Shown here: piece after piece, positions 8,714-16,415 of the stretch
Numbering within the stretch: the first letter of the stretch is position 1
How the letters are laid out: each line of letters begins with the position of its first letter
Origin: an uncultured Victivallis sp.
Lineage (GTDB): Bacteria; Verrucomicrobiota; Lentisphaeria; Victivallales; Victivallaceae
Length of the DNA: 54,935 nucleotides
Direction of reading: 5' to 3'
Assembly: GCA_944389815.1 (NCBI GenBank)
Contig: CALXNS010000066.1
Coordinates: forward strand, 1-54,935
Translations under genes and position numbers: made by a program
Notes under the pieces: model-generated
Told to the model about the DNA's origin: nothing
Seen by the model: the letters and a program-made list of their open reading frames with translations, nothing else
Databases searched by the model: none

Positions 8714-9532
8714 TTATTCGACCGTATTGAGGTCGGAAACCATGTCGATAAGTTCGTCGTCCATCTCGCGCTGCTCCTGGAAGTGCTGCAACAGGAAATT
8801 TCCGGCGGCGAGTGAATTATTCAGTGCCGGCAGCAGTTGCAATCCGACCACACTCACTTTCGTGTAACCGACGAACGGTTCATCTTTGCATTCTCTTTTG
8901 ATCCGCTTGATCTCGCGATTCCAGTCCTGATTGAGCAACCGTTGCAGTTCGGGGCGGGTATTCTCAATTGCCCGGCTCAGCTGATTGATCAGCGACTGGT
9001 TTTCCAGAATACCGAAGGCATTCTGAAGCCGGGCGCATTTCGCCGCATCCTGCTTCATCCATTCGGACCAGACAATTTGCGCCGCCTCGGCCCGGGAAAC
9101 CTCTCTCTTATTCTGGAAGCTCGAAACCTGTCCGGAGAATTCCTCGAACAGTGCGAGATCTCCATTGGCGTCGTATTCGATGTAGGGAATGACCACCTCG
9201 GTGTGGAATTGAGCCGTCACTTTAGCGACAAGGATGGCGGCGTTATCCAGAAATTGATCCCCGACCGGCGTGTAGACCAGCGGCTTATAATTCTTGAATT
9301 GTTCCCATTCCCGCTGCGTTTTCTGCTGAATCTCCTTCGAATCGTATTGACAGATGGGACGGCATTCCGGATACTTGCGGCAATCATGGGCACCGACACC
9401 GGAGAGAAACGCCTCCCAGGTGGTCTGTTTGTCCACAGATTCATAGGGATCGGTATTCAAGTTGCAGCATCCGGTGGTGCCCAGCATCAGGGCGACGGTG
9501 CAGAGCGCGGCGAAGAGAGTGAGTTTCCGCAT
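8714..9532 (-). CDS. Lipoprotein of unknown function
   Basis: 272 residues from the ATG at 9532, chosen over an upstream in-frame ATG because GGAGGAA lies 7 nt before it and the signal peptide (MRKLTLFAALCTVALML) begins there. Lipidation is predicted at Cys22 in GTTGCC. The mature protein is mostly helical with several Cys residues near the N-terminus (CRKYPECRPIC), which could form disulfides, and conserved-looking Trp-rich helices such as VWSEWMKQD. It begins 76 nt downstream of the ESCRT-like operon's last gene and may be part of that transcript. No family recognised. Confidence 0.75.
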   Translation of the reverse strand: MRKLTLFAALCTVALMLGTTGCCNLNTDPYESVDKQTTWEAFLSGVGAHDCRKYPECRPICQYDSKEIQQKTQREWEQFKNYKPLVYTPVGDQFLDNAAILVAKVTAQFHTEVVIPYIEYDANGDLALFEEFSGQVSSFQNKREVSRAEAAQIVWSEWMKQDAAKCARLQNAFGILENQSLINQLSRAIENTRPELQRLLNQDWNREIKRIKRECKDEPFVGYTKVSVVGLQLLPALNNSLAAGNFLLQHFQEQREMDDELIDMVSDLNTVE

Positions 9533-9608
9533 GGTCAATTTCCTCCATTTTGAATTGATGGTATTTATTGGATCAGGTTGTTTTGTCATATTCCTTGTGA
9601 AATCTTGT

Positions 9609-12383
9609 TTATTTTTGAGTTAACTTGATATTCCGGCTCTGGAAGTTGGTGATCTTCCCGCGCAGAAGATTGTAGATGTATTCCTGCACGGATTTTTCAT
9701 CGTAATAGGTGAAGGCATCGAACTCCGCATAAACCGAGCCGGTCGGCGAATGATCCAGATTGATCTCACTGATGCTGAAGAGATCGTTGTGATTGATTGT
9801 CGCGGTGACTGTTTCAAAATCACGGGCGTTGGCAAGCTGGATGCGCACCTGAAACGTGAACGGCACCAGAATGTTGTATTGCAACGGGTTTTCCGAGGTC
9901 TGCACCATTTGCGGGATCCGGCGGAGATTTTCCAGAACCGCATTCCGCTGGGAATTTTCGTAATATTTCACTTCATAACGGATCTCCTTCATGCCGGTTT
10001 GCTTCTCGAATGCGGTTCCGGCCAGGAGCTGATCGATAGCGGCGGGCACGTCTCCGGCAATATCGCCCGTGACGGTGAAGGTCAGAAGCTGAGCGGGGGG
10101 CGCGATCGTGATCTTGCGCGTGTCGTCCTCCAGCGTTACCGTAACTTCCAGCCGGCGCTTTTCAAGTTCGGCAAGCGTCGTCTCATAGAGCTGCGGCGTG
10201 ATGTAGGCATCCACTTTGCCGTCGCGGAGCTGTTTATTCCAGCGGAGCGCCACGGCGGAGAGTTCCTCCGGCATAGCGGCGGATTCCACGATGACATGGA
10301 TGAGCGGCGCCGCCGTCGTCACAGTTGGTGTGACCGTTGCGGTCGCACCGGTCGCGGCGGCCGCGGCGATGGTGTTTCCGGAGACGGGGGTTCCCGCGGC
10401 CACGCCGTTGGAGGGGACGACCACGCGGCAGGAAGTTTCATCCTCCTCGACGATGTGTGCAATCTGACGGAGTTTTCCGAACACCGCAAGCTTTACTGCC
10501 CGGTTGCGGCAGAGTGCAGAATAGCTCTTCGTGGCGTTGTCGTAACGGAAGCCGTCCGTGCCGAACTGTTCGGTGAAGAACCCCTCCAGCGCCATCGGCG
10601 AACCGTCGATCACCGTGACAATGATTTGAAACTCCTGCTCCGGCGCCTCATGAAGTTGAACGATCCAGGCGTTGTTTTCGAAGAGCGGTTCTTCGGTGAG
10701 GCGGCGGCGGTTCTGCTGATCGCGCAGAAAAGCGGTGTATTCCGCCCGGGTGAGGCGTTTTGCAACGGTGTTGTTGCGGGGCGTGGTCTTCCATTGCAAT
10801 GCGATTTCATTGAGGATCGACGGAGAGTCGGCGTGCACGACAACCGGAAGATATTCGTTGTTCTTGTGGACGATCACTTCATAATTGGTGTCCGAAATTG
10901 CCTGAACGTCGCAGAGGTTCCGACTGCCGTCGTCCGTGTTGAGCGATTTAAGCGTTTCGATGAAGGCGATCTTCTCGTCACGGTTGAGATTGTTGACCTG
11001 ATAGATGCCGAATTTCGCCAGATATTGGAAGTCGTCGCCGAAGGTCTGCGTGAAGATCGGCTCCAGTTCGAGCGGTTCGCCTTCGATCACGGCGACGATC
11101 AGCGGTTGTTCCGTGCGTTGGGCCAGCGTGATGCGGTATTCGGTCTTCTTGAGGAAGAAGAGCAGACCGCCGTCGGAGATCGACCAGAAGGGATCACCGC
11201 CGGTCCAGTTGCCGGCGAATTCGTGGCGGTGTTCGCGTTGAAGTTTGTCGAGGATCTGCCGGATCTGACCGCGTTCGGCGCGGGTGATCACGCAATTGCG
11301 CAGATAGGCGCCGTCCTCCTCCTGAACGAACTCAAGCTGGGCGAACTTGGGCACATTGGCGGCCAGTTCACTCTTGACCGTTTCGTAGAAATCGTTTCCT
11401 GCCTGATTGAGGATCGCCACTTCCACCCGGCACGGCATCACATAAGTTGTCAGCATGGAGCAGCCCCACGCGATGACGGTCAGGAGCAGGAGGATTCCGC
11501 AGAGCGTCCAGAACGGGTGACGCGCCGCAAACCCGAACCGCCCCAGCCAGGTGCGCATGGTTTTGTCCGTCTCGGCTCCCGCGGTGGCGATGACGTTGGC
11601 TTTGACTGCATCGACGATGTTTTTGCGGTGAGTTCCAATGGGATCCATTGCCGCTTTATGAGCGTCGGCAAGTTTTTTGGCCGCTTCTTCCATGATGAAG
11701 ACATTTTTCCGGGCATCGAGTTCGACCGTGGCGGCGGCTTTCGCCAATTGATTCCGGAGGCTTTCTTCCTTCAGCTTCCGTGCCCGGCGATTGTATTCCC
11801 GCTCGAATTCGGTTTCCGCCCCGTTTTCGCAATAGAGGAAGGCGACGTTCAGCGAAAGGGTTTTCAGCCAGGACGGGAGCGTGTTTTGAAGGAGAGTTTT
11901 GTCCAGTTTCATTCCGCCGGTTTCGACCAGTTCCCGGCCGGAGCACGTGAGCTGATTGACGGCATTCTGCAATTGCAATTTCAGTTCGGCTTCTGGAAGC
12001 AGGGCGGAAAGATCGCTCTCGCTCCAGCACTCCCGGCCGGGCTCCCGCTGATGCAGCGTCGAGAGCAACGCGGCGAGGGTGGTGCAGTCCGCGAAATTCA
12101 ACGTGCCGTTCCAGGTGATGTCAGCCACGAAGGGATTCGGCACCTCTTTCTTATTCAAATCGTCGATCGAAAAAGTAAGTCCGAATTCGCCCGGAAAGAG
12201 TCCGAAGATCAGACAATCGTCCATTCTCTCCTGCGCGATCCGGTCGGAGACCGGTTCGAGCACAACCGTGCCGCCCGCCTGCGATTGACTGTTGCTGATG
12301 GCGCACAGCGTCAGCAACCGTTCCTTTTCCGAGGCGTGCTCCCGGAGCGTCTTCTTCGTATACCATCTGACAATGGTCGACAT
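9609..12383 (-). CDS. Large single-span membrane protein with repeated C-terminal domains
   Basis: 924 residues from the ATG at 12383 (AAAGGAA upstream; an earlier in-frame ATG would overlap the preceding gene). Residues 1-290 are predicted cytosolic: a mixed alpha/beta region followed by a charged coiled coil (about 192-245), a layout reminiscent of SPFH/band-7 proteins, though this is speculative. A single membrane helix spans about 290-316 (FWTLCGILLLLTVIAWGCSM). The rest is extracytoplasmic and internally repetitive: segments near 427-481, 585-640 and 767-823 align by eye, as do 513-560 and 694-743, giving a period of about 160-180 residues. A TPTVTT linker lies near residue 685. It is the last gene of the ESCRT-like operon. 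No family recognised with confidence. Confidence 0.75.
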   Translation of the reverse strand: MSTIVRWYTKKTLREHASEKERLLTLCAISNSQSQAGGTVVLEPVSDRIAQERMDDCLIFGLFPGEFGLTFSIDDLNKKEVPNPFVADITWNGTLNFADCTTLAALLSTLHQREPGRECWSESDLSALLPEAELKLQLQNAVNQLTCSGRELVETGGMKLDKTLLQNTLPSWLKTLSLNVAFLYCENGAETEFEREYNRRARKLKEESLRNQLAKAAATVELDARKNVFIMEEAAKKLADAHKAAMDPIGTHRKNIVDAVKANVIATAGAETDKTMRTWLGRFGFAARHPFWTLCGILLLLTVIAWGCSMLTTYVMPCRVEVAILNQAGNDFYETVKSELAANVPKFAQLEFVQEEDGAYLRNCVITRAERGQIRQILDKLQREHRHEFAGNWTGGDPFWSISDGGLLFFLKKTEYRITLAQRTEQPLIVAVIEGEPLELEPIFTQTFGDDFQYLAKFGIYQVNNLNRDEKIAFIETLKSLNTDDGSRNLCDVQAISDTNYEVIVHKNNEYLPVVVHADSPSILNEIALQWKTTPRNNTVAKRLTRAEYTAFLRDQQNRRRLTEEPLFENNAWIVQLHEAPEQEFQIIVTVIDGSPMALEGFFTEQFGTDGFRYDNATKSYSALCRNRAVKLAVFGKLRQIAHIVEEDETSCRVVVPSNGVAAGTPVSGNTIAAAAATGATATVTPTVTTAAPLIHVIVESAAMPEELSAVALRWNKQLRDGKVDAYITPQLYETTLAELEKRRLEVTVTLEDDTRKITIAPPAQLLTFTVTGDIAGDVPAAIDQLLAGTAFEKQTGMKEIRYEVKYYENSQRNAVLENLRRIPQMVQTSENPLQYNILVPFTFQVRIQLANARDFETVTATINHNDLFSISEINLDHSPTGSVYAEFDAFTYYDEKSVQEYIYNLLRGKITNFQSRNIKLTQK

Positions 12384-12409
12384 ATTGAATTCCTTTGCTG
12401 TTTGGAAAC

Positions 12410-13648
12410 TTAGAGTGAATTGATCCGATGATTTTTTTCCCATTCGGCGATTCTCTTCGCCGCTTCGGCGGTGGCCGGGGAGGTGCTGACGCCCCGGAGA
12501 GACTCGCGAATGAGCGAAATATTACCGCGGTCAAGTTTCATTGTCGCTGCCGATTGTTCGATGCGCCGGGCCAGCGTAACGAGTTCCGCGGCGGAGAATC
12601 CTTCCGTCGCGCCGGCAAGATGGATGAGCGCTTCCTCATCGACCGCGAAATTCATCGACCGGAACGTCCTGGTCAGGATCCCGTTCCGGGCCGGAAAATC
12701 CGGCGCGTCCACCCGGAAGAACGTATTGAACCATCCCGCCTGGAGAAATGCGTCATCAATCCGGTCGGGTGCGTCGGTCGTTCCCGCCAGCAGAATGTTT
12801 CCTCCGGCACGTTTGATGTTTTCCAGCTCCCGCACGAACCGCTCCGAAACTTCGTTGCGGCAGCAGAAGAGTTGTTCCATGTCATGAATCAGCACCGTCG
12901 CGTCCGGCGTATTGCGCAGCGGCAGAAACCAATCCCGCACCTCCGCGTCGTTCCGATTCCGGAAATCGTTCGCGTCGATTTGCAGGCACGGCCACTGCAT
13001 TTCTCCAATCGCCGCCCGGGCGATGAAGAGCATACCGCACCCCGACGGGCCGTAAAAGCAGACCCCGCGGGCCGGTGCCGGATCTGGACGGGAATCCGAC
13101 ACCGACCCGCAACGGCGGCAGTGTTCAATCAGCCGCCGCTGAATCTGCAACTTCAGTTGTTCCATGCCGCAGACGTCGGCGAGACGCTCCGACAGACCGT
13201 TGAGGCGAACTTCACGCTCCCCGGCACGCGGAGTCGTCGACACAGGACTCGAACTCGGGTTCTGGAAAATCCCCGCAGGGAGATCGGGACGCAATTGCCG
13301 CATGGTTTCGAGCCTGGCCTGAAGAACGGCGTTATTCTTTTCCGCCGTCTGGAGTTTTGCGGTCAGATCCTTGATGAGCTCCGCTTGTTTCCGGAGCTGC
13401 TCCTGATCCGCCTCATGCTGTGCGGCTGCGCTTTCCAGCTGTTGATATTGAGCATTTTCCAGTGCTTTGGCCTGAATAAAGGCGGCCTCCAGAGCCTTCG
13501 ACCTCTCCTGCTCTTCCAGATATTTCTGCATTAAATTCTGATAATCGACTGCAAGCGAGGATTCTTTGCCGACCAGGTTCCGTTCCGTTTTCTCCAATAA
13601 TTCGTCGATATAAGGTGAGACATTCAAATTAAGTTCATCCAGTCCCAT
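12410..13648 (-). CDS. Catalytically degenerate AAA+ protein (pseudo-ATPase) with coiled coil
   Basis: 412 residues. An N-terminal coiled coil (about 30-115) precedes an AAA+ fold that aligns with the next gene's product but has lost its active site. The P-loop is GPSGCGML with Met206 in place of the lysine and Leu207 in place of Thr. The Walker B reads LIHDM, so the catalytic Glu is Met247. The sensor Asn is Thr (LAGTTDAPDRID) and both arginine-finger positions are gone (FLQAGWF instead of FLRPGRF). The C-terminal tail RIAEWEKN matches LIAEWEQN of the active partner, indicating duplication. It probably scaffolds or regulates the active AAA ring. The start site is weakly defined (GGGAA upstream). 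Confidence 0.85.
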   Translation of the reverse strand: MGLDELNLNVSPYIDELLEKTERNLVGKESSLAVDYQNLMQKYLEEQERSKALEAAFIQAKALENAQYQQLESAAAQHEADQEQLRKQAELIKDLTAKLQTAEKNNAVLQARLETMRQLRPDLPAGIFQNPSSSPVSTTPRAGEREVRLNGLSERLADVCGMEQLKLQIQRRLIEHCRRCGSVSDSRPDPAPARGVCFYGPSGCGMLFIARAAIGEMQWPCLQIDANDFRNRNDAEVRDWFLPLRNTPDATVLIHDMEQLFCCRNEVSERFVRELENIKRAGGNILLAGTTDAPDRIDDAFLQAGWFNTFFRVDAPDFPARNGILTRTFRSMNFAVDEEALIHLAGATEGFSAAELVTLARRIEQSAATMKLDRGNISLIRESLRGVSTSPATAEAAKRIAEWEKNHRINSL

Positions 13649-13738
13649 GATCGTTCACATTCCCAATTTATCTTATCAAGTAGTGTTGCTTTATACAGGA
13701 AGGAAATCTCAGTCGTGAAATCTGACAAGTGCAAACGA

Positions 13739-14893
13739 TTATTTTTTCACAATTCCGATATTCTGTTCCCATTCGGCAATCAATCGCAGGTCTTTTTCGG
13801 AAACCGAACTCTTGATCATCTCAAGCGCTTCTTCGAACATTTCCCGCGTATAGACCGGTTCTTCCGAACCGTCTTTTCCTGCGGCGACATCCCGTCGGAA
13901 CGCGATCGCGGCCACGGCCTGCGCCAGATTGCCGACGTCGGCACAATTGTAATTTTCACACCGTGCGGCGACTTCGCGGAGAAGTTCGTCGGAAAGCGTT
14001 ACATTCCGCTTCCGGAAAAAGAGTTCCAGAATCTCCCGGCGCGACTCCAGATCGGGCAGCCCGGCTTCGATCTTGATGTCGAACCGTCCCGGACGCAGAA
14101 ATGCGCTGTCGATCGCATAGGGGCGGTTCGTGGCGCCGATGAAGAGCAGCGTATTGTCGGCGTCCTTGGCGGCGAATCCGTCGAGTTCCTGAAGCAACGA
14201 GGTGACCATGCGGTTTTCATAACCGGCCATATCTTTCTGATTGCGGTCGGGCATCAGGGCGTCGATTTCGTCGATGAAGATGATTGCAAATGGCTGTCTG
14301 CGGGCCTCTTCGAAGAGTGCGGCGAGCTGTTTTTCGGTTTCGCCGACCCATTTGGTGACGATGTCGCTGCTCTTGATGACGTAGACGCAGGCGTCGAGTT
14401 CTCCTGCCAGTGCGCGGACGATGAAGGTTTTTCCGGTACCGGGCGGGCCGTAGAGGAGGACTCCGCCGCCGCGTTTGATGCCGTGTTTCCGGGCGAGATC
14501 CGGATATTTCAATGGATTGATGACCAGTTCGCGGAAATTCTCCTTGACGTTCTCCATGCCGGCGACGTCGGCAAGTTTCATATCCGGGCGTTCGGCCGGC
14601 TTGAAGACTTTCGGAACATCGTCGCTGCCGGAAGGTTCTCCCTGATTCGCCGCCGGAAGCGGCGTGCCGGACGGAGCGGCTTTTTCCTTCAGTTTCTTTG
14701 CCATTTCGAGCAGCCCGCGTCCGTTCTGCAGATAGGCGGCGGCGATTTTCCCGCTGGTCGCCCTGGCCAGAAGAAAGGTGAAGGTCGCCGCCTGGCAGGT
14801 GTGATGAAAGGCGAGTTTGTAATTTTTTGCGGCACAAGCTTCGGCGGCGAGCTTTTCGTGCTCGATCTTTTTGTCGTAATTGAAACTTCCCAT
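13739..14893 (-). CDS. Vps4-like AAA+ ATPase with MIT-like N-terminal domain
   Basis: 384 residues with every catalytic element intact: Walker A GPPGTGKT (149-156), pore-loop KWVGE (181-185), Walker B IIFIDEID (D198, E199), sensor Asn246 in GATNRP, and arginine fingers in FLRPGRFD (R257, R260). The pore motif and the following ETEKQLAALFEEAR are typical of the meiotic/Vps4-spastin-katanin clade rather than FtsH. Residues ~10-70 form a helical hairpin (ACAAKNYKLAFHHTCQAATF onward) resembling a MIT domain, the module by which Vps4 binds ESCRT-III tails. A Pro/Gly linker joins the two. It sits 22 nt downstream of an ESCRT-III-like gene. AAA identity is certain; the MIT call is by eye. Confidence 0.9.
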   Translation of the reverse strand: MGSFNYDKKIEHEKLAAEACAAKNYKLAFHHTCQAATFTFLLARATSGKIAAAYLQNGRGLLEMAKKLKEKAAPSGTPLPAANQGEPSGSDDVPKVFKPAERPDMKLADVAGMENVKENFRELVINPLKYPDLARKHGIKRGGGVLLYGPPGTGKTFIVRALAGELDACVYVIKSSDIVTKWVGETEKQLAALFEEARRQPFAIIFIDEIDALMPDRNQKDMAGYENRMVTSLLQELDGFAAKDADNTLLFIGATNRPYAIDSAFLRPGRFDIKIEAGLPDLESRREILELFFRKRNVTLSDELLREVAARCENYNCADVGNLAQAVAAIAFRRDVAAGKDGSEEPVYTREMFEEALEMIKSSVSEKDLRLIAEWEQNIGIVKK

Positions 14894-14915
14894 GACAATG
14901 GTCTCCGAAATTACT

Positions 14916-15653
14916 TTACTGCCGGTCGTCGTCCATCAGGCGTTGAAGTTCCTTCAGACCGGCCTCGGCTTCGGCGTGGATGGCGGCGTCCTCCTTCGAC
15001 GGAGCGGCCGCGCCGTCCGCGCCGTCGGTTTCGGCGGCCATTTCGCCGGCAATTTCGCTTTCGAGAATCTTCATCGATTCGGAAACATTCAATTCAGATT
15101 CATCCTGCTTTGCCAGTTTCCGTTCATCTCTGGCCATTTGTTTTTCGAGCGCATGATCGATTTCATCAACGGTGGCGGTGGCGAGATCGAGGTCGCCGAA
15201 CGCATCGGCGACGTCTTCCGGCGCCATGTCCATTCCGAGATTGGCGGCGTATTCCCCGAGCAGCCGGGTGATGTTGATTGCGGTGGCGCCGCTTTCGACC
15301 GCGGCGATCTTCACGTCGAACGCCATCGAACGGCGTTGCAGTTGAGAGATGGTCTTCCGGAGCATGTCGTGCGCCTGAATCGCCTGAACCGCCTGCGATT
15401 TCTGACCGGCTTTCAAATATTCGCGGGCGAGCGTCCACTGTTTGTCGGCCTTTCGTCGCAGGTCGTCGATCTTCTCCTCCTGCGCCTCCTGAGCGCGTTC
15501 AAGTTCCATGCGCCGGCGGCGGCGGTTGCGTTCCTGTTCGCGTCGTTTTTCGCGTTCGAGTTCTTCCTGAGATCTGGGCGGGATCTGGTTCCGGTTGTTC
15601 TCCTCCTGATCCATCGCTTCGAAAAATTTGCCGAGCACTTTGAAAATACCCAT
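14916..15653 (-). CDS. ESCRT-III/Snf7-like coiled-coil protein
   Basis: 245 residues, all helical and highly charged. It starts with a short amphipathic segment, MGIFKVLGKFFEAM, like the membrane-inserting helix 0 of PspA or CHMP proteins. A strongly basic helix (about 30-80) is followed by an Ala/Gln-rich helix with AREYLKAGQKSQAVQAIQ, then an acidic region where GMDMAPEDVADAFGDL and VDEIDHALEKQM match the order of features in Vps2/CHMP proteins. The last residues, E230 with L233, L236 and L239, form a helix like a MIT-interacting motif. ESCRT-III proteins polymerise on membranes and are remodelled by Vps4; the adjacent Vps4-like gene supports that reading. AGGAG precedes the ATG by 6 nt. 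Confidence 0.72.
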   Translation of the reverse strand: MGIFKVLGKFFEAMDQEENNRNQIPPRSQEELEREKRREQERNRRRRRMELERAQEAQEEKIDDLRRKADKQWTLAREYLKAGQKSQAVQAIQAHDMLRKTISQLQRRSMAFDVKIAAVESGATAINITRLLGEYAANLGMDMAPEDVADAFGDLDLATATVDEIDHALEKQMARDERKLAKQDESELNVSESMKILESEIAGEMAAETDGADGAAAPSKEDAAIHAEAEAGLKELQRLMDDDRQ

Positions 15654-15683
15654 GATTCACTCCTTTGTCCTCTGATTGGAAAA

Positions 15684-16415
15684 TTACAGTTCCATTTGTT
15701 TTTTTAAATCTTCAATTTCTTTGTCGGCAACATCTTTCGACTTGTCGGAATCGTTTTTTTGCTCCTGCTTGGTTTTCTCCATGTCGTCATCGTTTCCGGC
15801 ATAGGCGCGACGCAGTTCCTGAAGCGCGGCATCGGTTGCGGAGTCATCATCACTGGTGGTCTGATTTTGAGACGCCTCACCGCTGCGGGCGGAGTGGCGT
15901 TTTTTCTTTCTGGCGCCGTCGTACCGAACCTCTTCGAGCTCGTCGATGTAGCTGTCTTCCAGTTCCAGATCGGAAACATGATCCTGCGTCTCCCTGGTCA
16001 GATCGTCGATGAGGGCGGTGTCGTCCGGGGTGCGGGCGGCCTCCAGATTGAATTTGAGCTTGCGGAGAATCAATTTCTCCTTGTCCAGATTTCGTTCGTA
16101 GAGGGTGCGCATCTCCCGGATGCCGTCGAGTTCCCTTTTCAGCGAAAGCAATTGAATTTTATAGGTTTCCTTCGCCGTGGCGGAAGCGCTTTCGTAGAGT
16201 TTGAGCAATTCGCGAATCCGGTTTTCGAGCTGTTCGATTTCCCGGAGCTGGGTGTTGAGTTTGTCATGAATGTCGCGGATGCAGTTCTCGTGTTTTCTGA
16301 TCTCCTCCTGAGGAGTCGGTTTTCCGGTTTCGGCAGCGGAGGCGTTTTCCGCGGTATCCGGCTCTTCGCCTTCGAGAGCGAAACATTTTTTCGCCAGAAA
16401 CTTCCAGATGCTCAT
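15684..16415 (-). CDS. Second ESCRT-III/PspA-like coiled-coil protein
   Basis: 243 residues with the same plan as its downstream neighbour: a short amphipathic start (MSIWKFLAKKCFAL), a disordered linker, two long helices (about 38-75 and 79-127), a shorter acidic helix region (DDLTRETQDHVSDLELEDSY onward), a Ser/Lys/Asp-rich disordered stretch and a final helix EIEDLKKQMEL that resembles a MIT-interacting motif. Sequence identity to the neighbour is low, so they would be distinct subunits. Its start overlaps the protease stop by ATGA, showing translational coupling. Alternatives are a generic coiled-coil or a PspA-type protein. Confidence 0.65.
   Translation of the reverse strand: MSIWKFLAKKCFALEGEEPDTAENASAAETGKPTPQEEIRKHENCIRDIHDKLNTQLREIEQLENRIRELLKLYESASATAKETYKIQLLSLKRELDGIREMRTLYERNLDKEKLILRKLKFNLEAARTPDDTALIDDLTRETQDHVSDLELEDSYIDELEEVRYDGARKKKRHSARSGEASQNQTTSDDDSATDAALQELRRAYAGNDDDMEKTKQEQKNDSDKSKDVADKEIEDLKKQMEL

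Noticed and set aside
9750..12413. Long open frame antisense to the 924-residue membrane protein
   Set aside because: Arg/Gly/Phe-rich shadow composition with no motif, no ribosome site, and it mirrors the codon pattern of a well-supported minus-strand gene.
14916..16415. Plain PspA/Vipp1 proteins
   Set aside because: The MGIF start recalls PspA, but the helix lengths, acidic tail, terminal leucine helix and neighbouring Vps4-like ATPase fit an ESCRT-III reading better; PspA remains the main alternative.
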